Part shown: piece after piece, positions 8,355-15,914 of the stretch
Position numbering within the stretch: the first letter of the stretch is position 1
Layout: every line of letters starts with the position of its first letter
Made by a program: the position numbers and the translations under genes
Source: JBOGEB01 sp050743125
Lineage (GTDB): Bacteria > Actinomycetota > Nitriliruptoria > Euzebyales > Egibacteraceae
Direction: 5' to 3'
NCBI GenBank assembly: GCA_050743125.1
Contig: JBOGEB010000016.1
Location: 1 to 36,730 of the forward strand
DNA: 36,730 nt
Notes under the pieces: model-generated
Seen by the model: only the letters and a program-made list of their open reading frames with translations
What the model was told of the DNA's origin: nothing
Database searches by the model: none

Positions 8355-8843
8355 ATGATGACGATCACCGAGCACAGTCGACCGCAGATGGTGGACGGGT
8401 ACGGGCTGCTCGACCCTTCCGAGGGGTCGGGCCTGCTGCCGTGGACCGTGGTGTCCCAGCAGCTTGTCGCTGCCCGCAACTACTGGATCGCCACCACCCG
8501 CCCGGACGGGCGGCCGCACTGCATGCCTGTCTGGGGCGTGTGGGCGGACGGCGCCTTCTACTTCAGCACCGACGGCGCGTCGCGCAAGGGCCGCAACCTC
8601 CAGGCCAACCCACACGCCGTGGTCCATCTGGAAAGCGGCGACGAGGCCGTGATCCTCGAAGGCGTCGTCGAGCACGCGAACGACCATGACGCGATCGCGC
8701 AGGCGTCTGCCCGCTACGCCACGAAGTACGACCTGCCGGAGGGCCTCGGCGAAGGCCCGCTGATGCTCCGCCCGCGCGCCGCCTTCGCCTGGCGCGAGCG
8801 TGATTTTCCGGGCTCCGCGACCCGCTGGCGCTTCGGCGAATAG
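8355..8843 (+). CDS. pyridoxamine 5'-phosphate oxidase-fold protein
   Basis: A 162-residue split-beta-barrel protein. ARNYWIATTRPDGRPHCMPV, then VWADGAFYFSTDGASRKGRN and NPHAVVHLESGDEAVILEG, follow the pattern of flavin- or F420-binding PPOX-like oxidoreductases common in actinobacteria. SRKGRNLQANP corresponds to the cofactor-phosphate-binding loop. The start is ATG 8355 (ATG 8358 is equally possible). Whether FMN or F420 is bound, and the substrate, cannot be read. It converges on the ABC permease gene with a 40-bp palindrome between them. Confidence 0.75.
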   Translation: MMTITEHSRPQMVDGYGLLDPSEGSGLLPWTVVSQQLVAARNYWIATTRPDGRPHCMPVWGVWADGAFYFSTDGASRKGRNLQANPHAVVHLESGDEAVILEGVVEHANDHDAIAQASARYATKYDLPEGLGEGPLMLRPRAAFAWRERDFPGSATRWRFGE

Positions 8844-8886
8844 CGCACCTTCAGCGGACACGCCGTCGAGGATCGTGACGTCCCTA

Positions 8887-8926
8887 TGGCCAGGATTCGT
8901 CACGTATGCGTTACGAATCCTGGCCA
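8887..8926. repeat. 40-bp palindrome, solo copy
   Basis: A near-perfect 40-bp inverted repeat: the arms begin TGGCCAGGATTCGT and end ACGAATCCTGGCCA around a GTATGC centre. It sits between two convergent genes (ends at 8843 and 8943), where it could act as a bidirectional terminator. Versions at 28805-28844 and 36431-36470 lie inside the 285-bp element. Confidence 0.75.
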
Positions 8927-8942
8927 CAAGCTCGACAGGCAC

Positions 8943-9674
8943 TCACTCCCAGCGGAACACGCGGACGGCCAACAGCGGGGCGCCGGCGGCCCAGGCGGTC
9001 AGGATCGCGAGGTCGGCCCACGGGGTCGGGGTGCCGGCGAGCCCAGCGCGGAGGAGGTCGGTGAGCGGTGCCGCGGGCAGCGCGAGCGCGACGGCGCGGA
9101 GCAGGCTGGGCAGCTTGTCGAGGGGGAACACGATCCCGCTGATCAGCAGCATCAGCATGAACAGCCCGTTCGTGATCGCGAGCGTCGCGACCGCGCGGAG
9201 TCTGCCGGCCAGCCCCAGCCCGATGCCGGCGAAGGCCGCGGTGCCGAGGAGCAGCGCGAGGACGGCCAGCCACGCCTCGCCCAGCCGCGGGTGCCAGCCG
9301 AGCGTCAGGCCCACGGCGACGACGAGGACGAGCTGGATGACCTCCGTGGCGAGGATCGCGAGCACCTTCGCGGCGATGAGCTCCCCGCGCCGCAGCGGCG
9401 TCGCGCCGAGCCGCTTGAGCACGCGGTAGTAGCGCTCGAAGCCGGTCGCGATCCCCGTCGACACCATCGCCGCGGCGACGACCGACAGCGCGAGCACGCC
9501 CGGGAGCAAGAACTCGGCCGGCGGCTCGTCGCGGGGCAGCGGCAGGACAGGGACGAGCGAGAAGAACACGAGGATCCCCACGGGGAGGCCGAGGGTGGCG
9601 AGGAGGTTCTCCCCGTTGCGCAGCAGCAGCCGCAGCTCCATCGCGGCCTGGGCGCAGAGGCGTCGGGTCACCAT
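8943..9674 (-). CDS. ABC-2 type transporter permease
   Basis: A 243-residue integral membrane protein with about six hydrophobic segments, ending in the short basic tail VRVFRWE. It follows the ABC-2 pattern: an N-terminal helix after a charged stretch, FLLPGVLALSVVAAAMVSTG, then the amphipathic region ERYYRVLKRLGATPLRRGE and the late LMLLISGIVFPLDKLP segment. With the preceding ATPase gene it would form an exporter; the substrate is unknown. ATG 9674 overlaps the stop of the ATPase gene by 7 bases, so the two are translationally coupled. Confidence 0.85.
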   Translation of the reverse strand: MVTRRLCAQAAMELRLLLRNGENLLATLGLPVGILVFFSLVPVLPLPRDEPPAEFLLPGVLALSVVAAAMVSTGIATGFERYYRVLKRLGATPLRRGELIAAKVLAILATEVIQLVLVVAVGLTLGWHPRLGEAWLAVLALLLGTAAFAGIGLGLAGRLRAVATLAITNGLFMLMLLISGIVFPLDKLPSLLRAVALALPAAPLTDLLRAGLAGTPTPWADLAILTAWAAGAPLLAVRVFRWE

Positions 9675-10696
9675 CGGTGGGGGACGTCCCCCCGACCCCC
9701 TGCGGTCGGCCTGCGTATTCGGGGACTCCCCGGCCCCTTCGCCGTCAGGCGGAGGAACGCGTCCTCCAGTCCGCCGCCGCCGGCGGACACGCCGGTCAGC
9801 GGAAGGCCCTGCTCGGCGAACCAGGCCGACACGACCGGGATCGCGTCGGGTCCCGCCTCGACCGTGAGCCGCCCCGTGCCCTCCACCGTCACCGGCGCCC
9901 CGACCGCGGCGGCCAGGGCCGTGGGATCGACCGCCGCAGGCGTCGTGACGAGCAGCCGGTTCGGCGCCGAGCTCGCGACGAGCGCGGCCGGGGCGTCGAG
10001 CGCGAGCAGCCGGCCCTGGTCGATCACCGCGACCGTGTCGGCCAGGCGCTCGGCCTCCTCCATGAAGTGGGTCGTGAGCAGGACGGCGGCACCCTCGTCG
10101 CGCAGCCCCCGCACGTGCTCCCAGGTCGTGCGGCGCGCCTGCGGGTCCATGCCGGCGGTCGGCTCGTCGAGGATCACGACCTCCGGCCGGCCGACCAGGG
10201 CGAGCGCGAGGTTCAGCCGCTGGCGCTCCCCGCCCGACAGCGACCGGTAGCGCGCGCCCGCCACCTGCTCCAGGCCGACGAGCTCGAGCAGCTCCCCGAC
10301 CGGGCGGGGCTGGGGATAGAAGCGCGCGTAGAGCGCGAGCATCTCCCGCGGCGTCGCCGACTGGTACGCGCCGCCCTCCTGGAGCATGACGCCCATCCGG
10401 GCGACGACCGCGTCGCGGTCGCGGCGGGGATCCAGCCCGAGGACGCGCACCTCGCCGCCGTCCGGGCGACGGAAGCCCTCGATGCACTCGACGGTCGTCG
10501 TCTTGCCCGCCCCGTTCACCCCGAGCAGCGCGAGCACTGACCCCGGCGGCACCTCGAACGACACCTCGTCGATGACCCGGCGCTCGCCGTAGACCTTGAC
10601 GAGACCGCGCACGGCGATCCCGTGCGGGGGCCCGGAACCCCAGAGGGGACCCTGGGGACGCCCCCGGGGACTGCGGGTTGCTCGAGAAATGCCCAT
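9668..10696 (-). CDS. ABC transporter ATP-binding protein
   Basis: The ATPase partner of the permease. From ATG 10696 the protein is 342 residues: Walker A GVNGAGKTT at 59-67, Q-loop MLQEGG near 105, signature LSGGERQR at 153-160, Walker B with VILDEPTAGMD at 174-184 and the switch His in TTHF. A C-terminal domain of about 100 residues follows, as in CcmA/DrrA-type exporters. The ATPase domain begins only at about residue 28 (IAVRGLVKVYG). The residues before it (GRPQGPLWGS) are encoded by repeat R3, so the original start may be GTG 10612, giving 314 residues. No good ribosome site decides between them. Confidence 0.85.
   Translation of the reverse strand: MGISRATRSPRGRPQGPLWGSGPPHGIAVRGLVKVYGERRVIDEVSFEVPPGSVLALLGVNGAGKTTTVECIEGFRRPDGGEVRVLGLDPRRDRDAVVARMGVMLQEGGAYQSATPREMLALYARFYPQPRPVGELLELVGLEQVAGARYRSLSGGERQRLNLALALVGRPEVVILDEPTAGMDPQARRTTWEHVRGLRDEGAAVLLTTHFMEEAERLADTVAVIDQGRLLALDAPAALVASSAPNRLLVTTPAAVDPTALAAAVGAPVTVEGTGRLTVEAGPDAIPVVSAWFAEQGLPLTGVSAGGGGLEDAFLRLTAKGPGSPRIRRPTAGGRGDVPHRW
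10624..10672 (+). repeat. R3 repeat, copy 1
   Basis: A G/C-rich block with core GGAACCCCAGAGGGGACCCT, shared with 24103-24174 (same strand) and, as its reverse complement, with 14890-14995. A shorter related stretch (GTCCCCCCGACCCCCT) is at 9686-9701. The core contains the small palindrome CCCAGAGGGGACC-like inverted arms. It overlaps the N-terminal coding region of the minus-strand ABC ATPase. Confidence 0.6.
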
Positions 10697-10771
10697 CGAC
10701 CGCCACCATACGAGAGCGAGCACGGCCAAGGCTGCGATACTGGCGAACCGACGGACGAGCAGGAGCGGGCG

Positions 10772-12184
10772 ATGGCTGCGAGCGAGAGCTTTCCTGACCT
10801 TGAGGACGTCTTCGCCGGGCGGGTGATCCGCCCGGGCGACGACGCCTATGGCACCGCCCGTACGGTGTTCAACGGGATGATCGACCGGAAGCCGGCGGTC
10901 ATCGCCCGCTGCGCCGGGGTCGCCGACGTCCGGGCTGCGCTGGCCTTCGCGCGTGAGCAGGGGCTGGCGGTGGCGGTCCGGGGCGGCGGCCACGGGGTGG
11001 CTGGCAACGCCGTCTGCGACGGCGGCCTCGTGATCGACCTTTCGGCGATGAAGGGCATCCGCGTCGACCCCGTGCGGCGCAGCGCGCAGGCGCAGGGCGG
11101 GGTGACGTGGGGAGAGCTCGACCGGGAGACGCAAGCGTTCGGCCTGGCCGTCACGGGCGGGAGGGTCTCCACGACGGGGATCGCGGGGCTCACGCTCGGC
11201 GGCGGGAGCGGCTGGCTCGAGCGCAAGCTCGGGCTGGCCTGTGACAACCTCCTGTCCGCGGACGTCGTGACCGCTGACGGACGGTTCCTCGTGGTGAGCG
11301 CGACCGAGCACCCCGACCTTTTCTGGGGCCTGCGCGGCGGTGGGGGCAACTTCGGGATCGTCACCGCGTTCACCTACCAGCTGCACCCGGTCGGCCCGGT
11401 CGTGTACGGCGGGATGGTGCTCCACACGATGGACCGAGCGGAGGAGGTCGTGCGCTGCTACCGCGACTTCATGGCGGCCGCGCCCGACGAGGTCGGCGGC
11501 GCGGCGGCGTTCGTTACCGCGCCTCCCGCGCCGTTTGTGCCTGCCCACCTCCAGGGCCAGCCGGTCGTCGGGCTGATCCTCACCTACGCCGGCGCAGCCG
11601 AGGACGGCGAGGCAGCGCTGCGCCCCGTGCGCGAGCTCGGCCCACCGGAGGTCGACCTCGTCGGGCCGATCCCGTACGTCGCGCTGCAGCAGCTGCTCGA
11701 CCCGGGCGCCCCGCCTGGTCTGCGCAACTACTGGAAGTCGGACACCATGAGCGAGTTGAGCGACGCGCCGATCGCCGTTCTTGTGGAGCGCCTGCGCCCG
11801 TGGCTGTCCCCGCACACGCAGATCGTCTTTGCGCCCTTCGGCGGCGCCGTCGCGCGGATGGACGCACAAGCGACCGCGGTGGGCTGGCGCGACGCAGCCT
11901 GGTATTTCGAGGTGATGTCGACCTGGACCGATCCCGCCGACGACGAGCGCCAGATCGCCTGGACGCGCGCGCTCGCCGACGCGCTGCGGCCGTGGACGCG
12001 GGACGCCTCGTACCTCAACACGATCAGCGACGAGGGCCTCGACCAGGTCCAGGCCTCCTACGGGCCCGAGCGCTACGCACGGCTCGTCGCCTTGAAGAAC
12101 GCCTACGACCCCGACAACGTCTTCCGCCTGAACCAGAACATCCCGCCGACCCCCGGGTATCATGCCACTGGTATAGTGTCTTGA
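10772..12184 (+). CDS. berberine-bridge-type FAD-linked oxidase
   Basis: The 470-residue protein has the FAD_binding_4 domain first (IARCAGVADVRAALAFAREQ, then VRGGGHGVAG at about 69-78, where the His is the usual covalent FAD attachment site) and the BBE C-terminal motif YDPDNVFRLNQNIPP near the end. TTGIAGLTLGGGSGWLERK and LFWGLRGGGGNFGIVT are also typical. The family oxidises alcohols, sugars or secondary metabolites with oxygen; the substrate is unknown. ATG 10772 follows AGGAG at 10761-10765. The gene is divergent from the ABC pair. Its last codons overlap an 8-bp-arm palindrome, so the TGA sits inside a candidate operator. Confidence 0.85.
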   Translation: MAASESFPDLEDVFAGRVIRPGDDAYGTARTVFNGMIDRKPAVIARCAGVADVRAALAFAREQGLAVAVRGGGHGVAGNAVCDGGLVIDLSAMKGIRVDPVRRSAQAQGGVTWGELDRETQAFGLAVTGGRVSTTGIAGLTLGGGSGWLERKLGLACDNLLSADVVTADGRFLVVSATEHPDLFWGLRGGGGNFGIVTAFTYQLHPVGPVVYGGMVLHTMDRAEEVVRCYRDFMAAAPDEVGGAAAFVTAPPAPFVPAHLQGQPVVGLILTYAGAAEDGEAALRPVRELGPPEVDLVGPIPYVALQQLLDPGAPPGLRNYWKSDTMSELSDAPIAVLVERLRPWLSPHTQIVFAPFGGAVARMDAQATAVGWRDAAWYFEVMSTWTDPADDERQIAWTRALADALRPWTRDASYLNTISDEGLDQVQASYGPERYARLVALKNAYDPDNVFRLNQNIPPTPGYHATGIVS

Positions 12185-12194
12185 CGCACTATAC
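12171..12194. promoter_or_regulatory. palindromic operator candidate
   Basis: Perfect 8-base arms GTATAGTG and CACTATAC around an 8-base spacer that contains TTGACG. It overlaps the end of the FAD oxidase gene and lies about 115 bases upstream of the nucleotidyltransferase/XRE pair, whose XRE protein could bind it. The arms contain TATACT-like -10 sequences in both directions. Confidence 0.45.
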
Positions 12195-12330
12195 TTGAGA
12201 ACATGTGTCGAAGCTCCTACAGGACGGTGCCGCGGAGTCGCCGACGAAGGCTCACCAGAGCCAACCCAGGGATGACCAGCGAAACCCGCCCAGGGCACCC
12301 ACTGGCCCATGATTGACACACGGTTTCAAG
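12194..12330. repeat. R1 repeat, copy 2
   Basis: About 137 bp with inverted ends (CTTGAGAACATGTGTCGAA at 12194-12212 and TTGACACACGGTTTCAAG at 12313-12330). The interior has the family blocks AGTCGCCGACGAAGGCTCAC and CGCCCAGGGCACCCACTGGC. Its right end covers the start codon (12309) and first seven codons of the nucleotidyltransferase gene. Confidence 0.7.
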
Positions 12331-13019
12331 GGGAGCCGGACTTCGACGACGTGCGACGGGCTGCCGCCCGCTTGCAGGCGCTCGTCCCCGACGCTGTGCT
12401 CGTCGGCGGCACCGCGGCCGCTCACCACGCCGGGCACCGGGTGTCCTTCGACGCGGACCATGTGGTCGTTGACCTCGTCGAGCGCTTCGACGACGTGCTC
12501 GCCGCCCTGGAGGACACCGACGGGTGGGTGACCGCTCGGGTGCGGCGGCCGGTGCTCGTGCTCGGCAGCCTCGACGGCGTCGAGACCGGGGTGCGCAACC
12601 TCATCCGCCGCCGGCCCTTGGAGGTGGAGGCGGTCGACGTCGACGGCTCACCGTTGAGGGTGCCGACCCTCGAGGAGATCACGCGGGTCAAGGCGTGGCT
12701 GGTGCTCGTCCGCAACGCCACCCGTGACTACCTCGATGTCGCCGCCCTGGCGGACCGGCTCGGCGAGCGGCGGGCGGCGGAGGTTCTGCTCGACATGGAC
12801 GACTACTACGAGGACCAGCTCGGCTTCGGCGGCCGGCGGGTCGCCACGCAGGTCGCCCGTCAACTCGCCGAGCCGGCGCCCTACGACCTGTCGGAGGTCG
12901 ACCTGGCCCGCTATCGGCGCCTGGCCGCCCCGTGGCGCGACTGGGGGGCGGTCGCCGACCGCTGCCGGCGGCTGGCCACGGCTGTGCTCGACCTGGTCGC
13001 CCAGGAGGACAGGCGATGA
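12309..13019 (+). CDS. AbiEii-like nucleotidyltransferase, putative toxin
   Basis: A 236-residue protein with nucleotidyltransferase-fold character. LVGGTAAAHHAGHRVSFDAD at about 31-50 fits the GG-(x)n-H-R-S-x-D-x-D pattern of the AbiEii/AbiGii-type family, with D48 and D50 as candidate metal ligands. PTLEEITRVKAWLVLVRNATRDYLDVAAL in the second half matches the helical part seen in that family. Members transfer nucleotides to RNA or protein and act as toxins. The ATG lies inside repeat R1. Four bases (ATGA) overlap the XRE gene, as expected for a toxin-antitoxin operon, although the order is toxin first. The family is inferred from motifs only. Confidence 0.65.
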   Translation: MIDTRFQGEPDFDDVRRAAARLQALVPDAVLVGGTAAAHHAGHRVSFDADHVVVDLVERFDDVLAALEDTDGWVTARVRRPVLVLGSLDGVETGVRNLIRRRPLEVEAVDVDGSPLRVPTLEEITRVKAWLVLVRNATRDYLDVAALADRLGERRAAEVLLDMDDYYEDQLGFGGRRVATQVARQLAEPAPYDLSEVDLARYRRLAAPWRDWGAVADRCRRLATAVLDLVAQEDRR

Positions 13020-13489
13020 GGCATCGCCACCTCGACGTCCCGGCGGGCACGCCGCCGGAGCAGCTGGGCGCCGCTGCCATCGACGACCTGCTCGACCGGG
13101 GCGACCTTGACGACTGGGCGCCGCTGGCCCGGGCGGTCGCCGCCGACCCGTGGGGGCCGCTCGCCGACACTGTCCTGGGGCTGGTCGACGCCCATCCGAT
13201 GTACGGGACCGGGGGGCTCTGGCGGTCGTGGATCGGCCGGTTGCGGGACCGCCGCCCCAGCGCCGCGCCGCTCGCTGCCATCCGGCGCTCCGCCGGCCTG
13301 ACCCAGGCGCAGCTCGCTGAGCGGCTGGGCATGCGCCAGTCCGACGTGTCCAAGCTGGAGCGCCGGGACGACGCCCGCCTGTCCACACTGCGCCGCCTGG
13401 CTGCAGCGCTCGGTGGCACGCTGACCGTGCGCATCGACTCTCCAGCCGGCCCAGCGGCTGTCGAGCTGCTGGAGCCTCCTCCCGGGTAG
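13016..13489 (+). CDS. XRE-family helix-turn-helix protein, putative antitoxin
   Basis: A 157-residue protein with an N-terminal region of unknown fold and a canonical XRE helix-turn-helix at about 84-118 (IRRSAGLTQAQLAERLGM, then RQSDVSKLERRDD), followed by a short C-terminal strand region (GGTLTVRIDS). It would repress its own operon and neutralise the upstream nucleotidyltransferase, by analogy with TA pairs. ATG 13016 overlaps the upstream TGA and AGGAGGA lies at 13002-13008. The palindrome at 12171-12194 is a candidate binding site. Confidence 0.75.
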   Translation: MRHRHLDVPAGTPPEQLGAAAIDDLLDRGDLDDWAPLARAVAADPWGPLADTVLGLVDAHPMYGTGGLWRSWIGRLRDRRPSAAPLAAIRRSAGLTQAQLAERLGMRQSDVSKLERRDDARLSTLRRLAAALGGTLTVRIDSPAGPAAVELLEPPPG

Positions 13490-13508
13490 CCCACACGATC
13501 CGGCACCG

Positions 13509-14495
13509 CTGAGGGACCGCGTTGTCGTCACGGGCCTTGGGCCGTGACCCCATATGGCGTCGGGTGCCGGCGTTCTGGGTCGGGCTCCTCGCCAGGCGGA
13601 GCACGTGCCGGCGGATCACCCGCTTCGACCCCACTGGCTACCTCACGCAGATCGCGTGCGCGCTGCCCGGCCGCGCTGCCGCTCAACATGGGCGGCGGCC
13701 AGGTCGCGATCCGCCACGGCCTGCGCGGCTCGTCCTGGTCGGTCGTGTCCGCCTGCGCGTCCGCGGCCGACGCGATCGGGGCGGCGGGGGACCTCATCCG
13801 GTCGGGGCGCGCCGACATCGTCGTCGCGGGGGTGCCGAGGCCGCGGTCAACCCGCTGTTGATCGCCGGATTCGCTGCCGTCGGCGCGCTGTCGCGGCGCA
13901 ACGGCGAGCCCGAGCGCGCCAGCCGCCCGTTCGACATCGACCGCGACGGCTTCGTGACCGGTGAGGGCGCCGGCGTGCTCATGCTCGAGCGTGCCGCTCA
14001 CGCGGCGGCGCGGGTGGCCAGAGCGCTCGCCGAGCTCGCCGGCTACGGCGCGACGAACGACGCGCGTCACGCGGCCCAGCCGTCCCCGGGCGGTGCTGGC
14101 GCCGCGCGGGCGCTGCGCCTTGTGCTCGCCGACGCCGGCTGCGACCCGGGCGGCGACATCGACCACTGCAGCGCCCACGGCACCTCGACCCCCCCGAACG
14201 ACGCCGCGGAGGCTCAGGCGATCCGCGCGGTGTTCGGCGCCCACGCCGACGAGATCCCGATCGCCAGCACGAAGTCCGCGATCGGCCACCTGCTCGGGGC
14301 GGCCGGTGGCGTCGAGGCGGTCGCCACCGTCATGGCGGTCCTCGAGGGCGGGGCCTCAACCTCGACCACCAGGACCCGGCCTGCGACCTCGACGTCGTCC
14401 ACGGCGGCCCGCGCACGTGCGACATCGGCGCGGCTGTCTCCAACTCGTTCGGCTTCGGCGGCCACAACGCGGTGCTCGTGTTCCGCAGGGCGTAG
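13509..14495 (+). pseudogene. beta-ketoacyl-ACP synthase (FabF-like), broken
   Basis: The pieces match a FabF-type ketosynthase: RVVVTGLG near 13520, VPAFWVGLL, ITRFDPTGYLTQIA, then a jump to LPLNMGGGQVAIRHGLRG with about 95 residues missing. The catalytic Cys is in VVSACASAADAIG, followed by DGFVTGEGAGVLMLE, the first His in AHGTSTPPND, the second His in SAIGHLLGAAGG, and NSFGFGGHNAVLVF at the end (TAG 14493). Frame changes occur near 13550, 13670, 13835 and 14350. All three catalytic residues survive on paper but no single frame holds them with the rest. The gene heads an operon with ACP, FabD, FabG and an acyltransferase. Confidence 0.75.
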
Positions 14496-14523
14496 GCTCC
14501 GGCTGCTGCAGAGAGGAGCTTGC

Positions 14524-15027
14524 ATGACGACGATCCACCCGCGCCTTGTCGCTGCGCTGGAGGACCTGTTCGGGATCCCAGCCGCCGACCTGCGTCCCGA
14601 CGCGGACCTCGAGGCCGATCTCCAGCTCGACTCGCTGGCCATCGTCGAGCTCCAGTACGCGCTGGAGGAGGCGACCGGCGTCCACATGGGCGCCGACGAG
14701 GCCCAACTCCACACGCTCGGCGACCTGCGCGCCGCCGTGGAGGCCGCGTTGCGCCGGGGCGAGCCCGCCGTCCTAGTGGTCCGCGCGGAAAAACCCGTGG
14801 CGTTCGTGCGCAAAGCATCCCGCCTCGCGGCGTTGCTGAGGACAACCAGCACACGGCGCGACCCGCGCGGAGCGCTTCGCCTTGCGCGGCGGGGGCGTCC
14901 CCCCCGACCCCCTCACAGCCATCGGGGGCGTCCCCAGGGTCCCCTCTGGGGTTCCGAATCCCCTCACAGTCAACGGAGCTTTCCGCTTGGACCACTGGTG
15001 CCCAACCTGACTGAGGGCTCCCAGTGA
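14524..15027 (+). CDS. acyl carrier protein with repeat-encoded C-terminal extension
   Basis: Residues 1-80 form a normal acyl carrier protein: four-helix pattern, LEADLQLDSLAIVELQYALE with Ser37 of DSL as the phosphopantetheine site, and DLRAAVEAALRRG ending the last helix. A usual ACP would stop here. Instead the frame continues without a stop for about 87 residues, through repeats R2 (AFVRKASRLAAL) and R3 (GRPQGPLWGS), to a TGA that overlaps the fabD start as GTGA. The tail is basic and Pro-rich and matches no ACP. ATG 14524 follows GAGAGGAG. The extension probably followed insertion of repeats at the original stop. Confidence 0.8.
   Translation: MTTIHPRLVAALEDLFGIPAADLRPDADLEADLQLDSLAIVELQYALEEATGVHMGADEAQLHTLGDLRAAVEAALRRGEPAVLVVRAEKPVAFVRKASRLAALLRTTSTRRDPRGALRLARRGRPPRPPHSHRGRPQGPLWGSESPHSQRSFPLGPLVPNLTEGSQ
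14787..14890 (+). repeat. R2 repeat, copy 2
   Basis: About 104 bp beginning GGAAAAACCCGTGGCGTTCG, inside the acyl carrier protein reading frame. It shares GCGGCGTTG, GAGGACAACCAGCACACGGC and GCGGAGCGCTTCGCCTTGCG with copies at 8180 and 24342 (minus). The preceding bases AGTGGTCCGC also match copy 3. Confidence 0.65.
14890..14995 (-). repeat. R3 repeat, copy 2 (reverse orientation)
   Basis: The reverse complement carries GTGGTCCAAGCGGAAAGCTC, CGTTG, GTGAGGGG and GGAACCCCAGAGGGGACCCT, in the same order as 24103-24174. It is fused directly to R2 and forms the last part of the extended ACP frame just before fabD. Confidence 0.65.
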
Positions 15028-15914
15028 CCCGCGTCGCGCTCGTCTTCCCCGGGCAGGGCAGCCAGCAGGAGGGCATGGCCCGGGCCTGGCGAGGCCATGA
15101 CGCCTTCGCCCGCTGGGCCCAGGCCGACGAGCTGCTCGGCCGGGACGTCACCCGGCTCGGGGTCGACGCGGCGGCCACAGAGCTGCGCGAGCCGGTCAAC
15201 TGCCAGGTCGCGCTGTTCGTCCACCATGTCGTCCTGCTCGAGGCGTGGCGCGTGGCTGGCGGTGCCGTGCCGTTGGCGGCTGCCGGCCACTCGCTGGGGG
15301 AGTACGACGCGCTCGTCGCGGCGGGCGTCCTGGACTTCGCGGACGGGCTCCGGCTCGTCGACGCCCGGGCCCGGTTGACCCAGGATGCCGCCGACACCCG
15401 GCCTGGCACGATGGTCGCCTGCCTCGGCTTCGACATCGAGCGGGTCCACGATGCCTGCGCCGAGGCCGGGGCACACGTCGCGAACGACAACGCGACCGGC
15501 CAGGTCGTCGCTGCCGGGTCGGGGTTCGCGCTCGACCGGTTGCGGGAGCTGCTCGCCTCCGAGCGCGGCAAGATCGTGAGCTTGAACGTCGGCGCCGCCT
15601 ACCACAGCCCGCACATGGCCTCGGCGGCGGAGGCGTTCGGCGCGGCGCTGGACGCCACCCGGTTCGCCGACGCCGCGGTGCCGGTCGTCGCGAACGTCGA
15701 CGCCGCCCCGCACACTGCGGCGGTCAAGTGGCCGGGCCTGCTCCGCGAGCAGCTCGTCGCGCCGGTCCGGTGGCGCCAGACGATCTCGACGCTCGCGTCG
15801 ATGGGGGTCGACGAGGTCGTGGAGCTCGGCGCGTCGGCCGTGCTCACCGGCCTGGTCAAGCGCACCGACCGGTCGCTCGGCCGCAGGAACGTGATCATCC
15901 CGGAGGATCTTTAG
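15024..15914 (+). CDS. fabD: malonyl CoA-ACP transacylase
   Basis: A 296-residue acyltransferase that moves malonyl groups from CoA to ACP in the cytoplasm. FPGQGSQQEGM at about 8-18 and the nucleophile motif GHSLGEY at 88-94 (Ser90) are diagnostic. The partner His lies in AAYHSPHM near 190-197, and the C-terminal VRWRQTI and VDEVVELGASAVLTGLVKR segments are family-typical. Length is normal. It starts at GTG 15024, overlapping the extended ACP frame by 4 bases, and is followed immediately by fabG. The position after the ACP gene fits its role of charging that ACP. Confidence 0.92.
   Translation: MTRVALVFPGQGSQQEGMARAWRGHDAFARWAQADELLGRDVTRLGVDAAATELREPVNCQVALFVHHVVLLEAWRVAGGAVPLAAAGHSLGEYDALVAAGVLDFADGLRLVDARARLTQDAADTRPGTMVACLGFDIERVHDACAEAGAHVANDNATGQVVAAGSGFALDRLRELLASERGKIVSLNVGAAYHSPHMASAAEAFGAALDATRFADAAVPVVANVDAAPHTAAVKWPGLLREQLVAPVRWRQTISTLASMGVDEVVELGASAVLTGLVKRTDRSLGRRNVIIPEDL

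Noticed and set aside
9668..12319. An 883-codon open frame on the minus strand covering the FAD oxidase gene
   Set aside because: Only the last third (from 10696) is a real ABC ATPase. The rest is the antisense of the FAD oxidase, whose motifs are convincing on the plus strand; such long shadows are common at this GC content.
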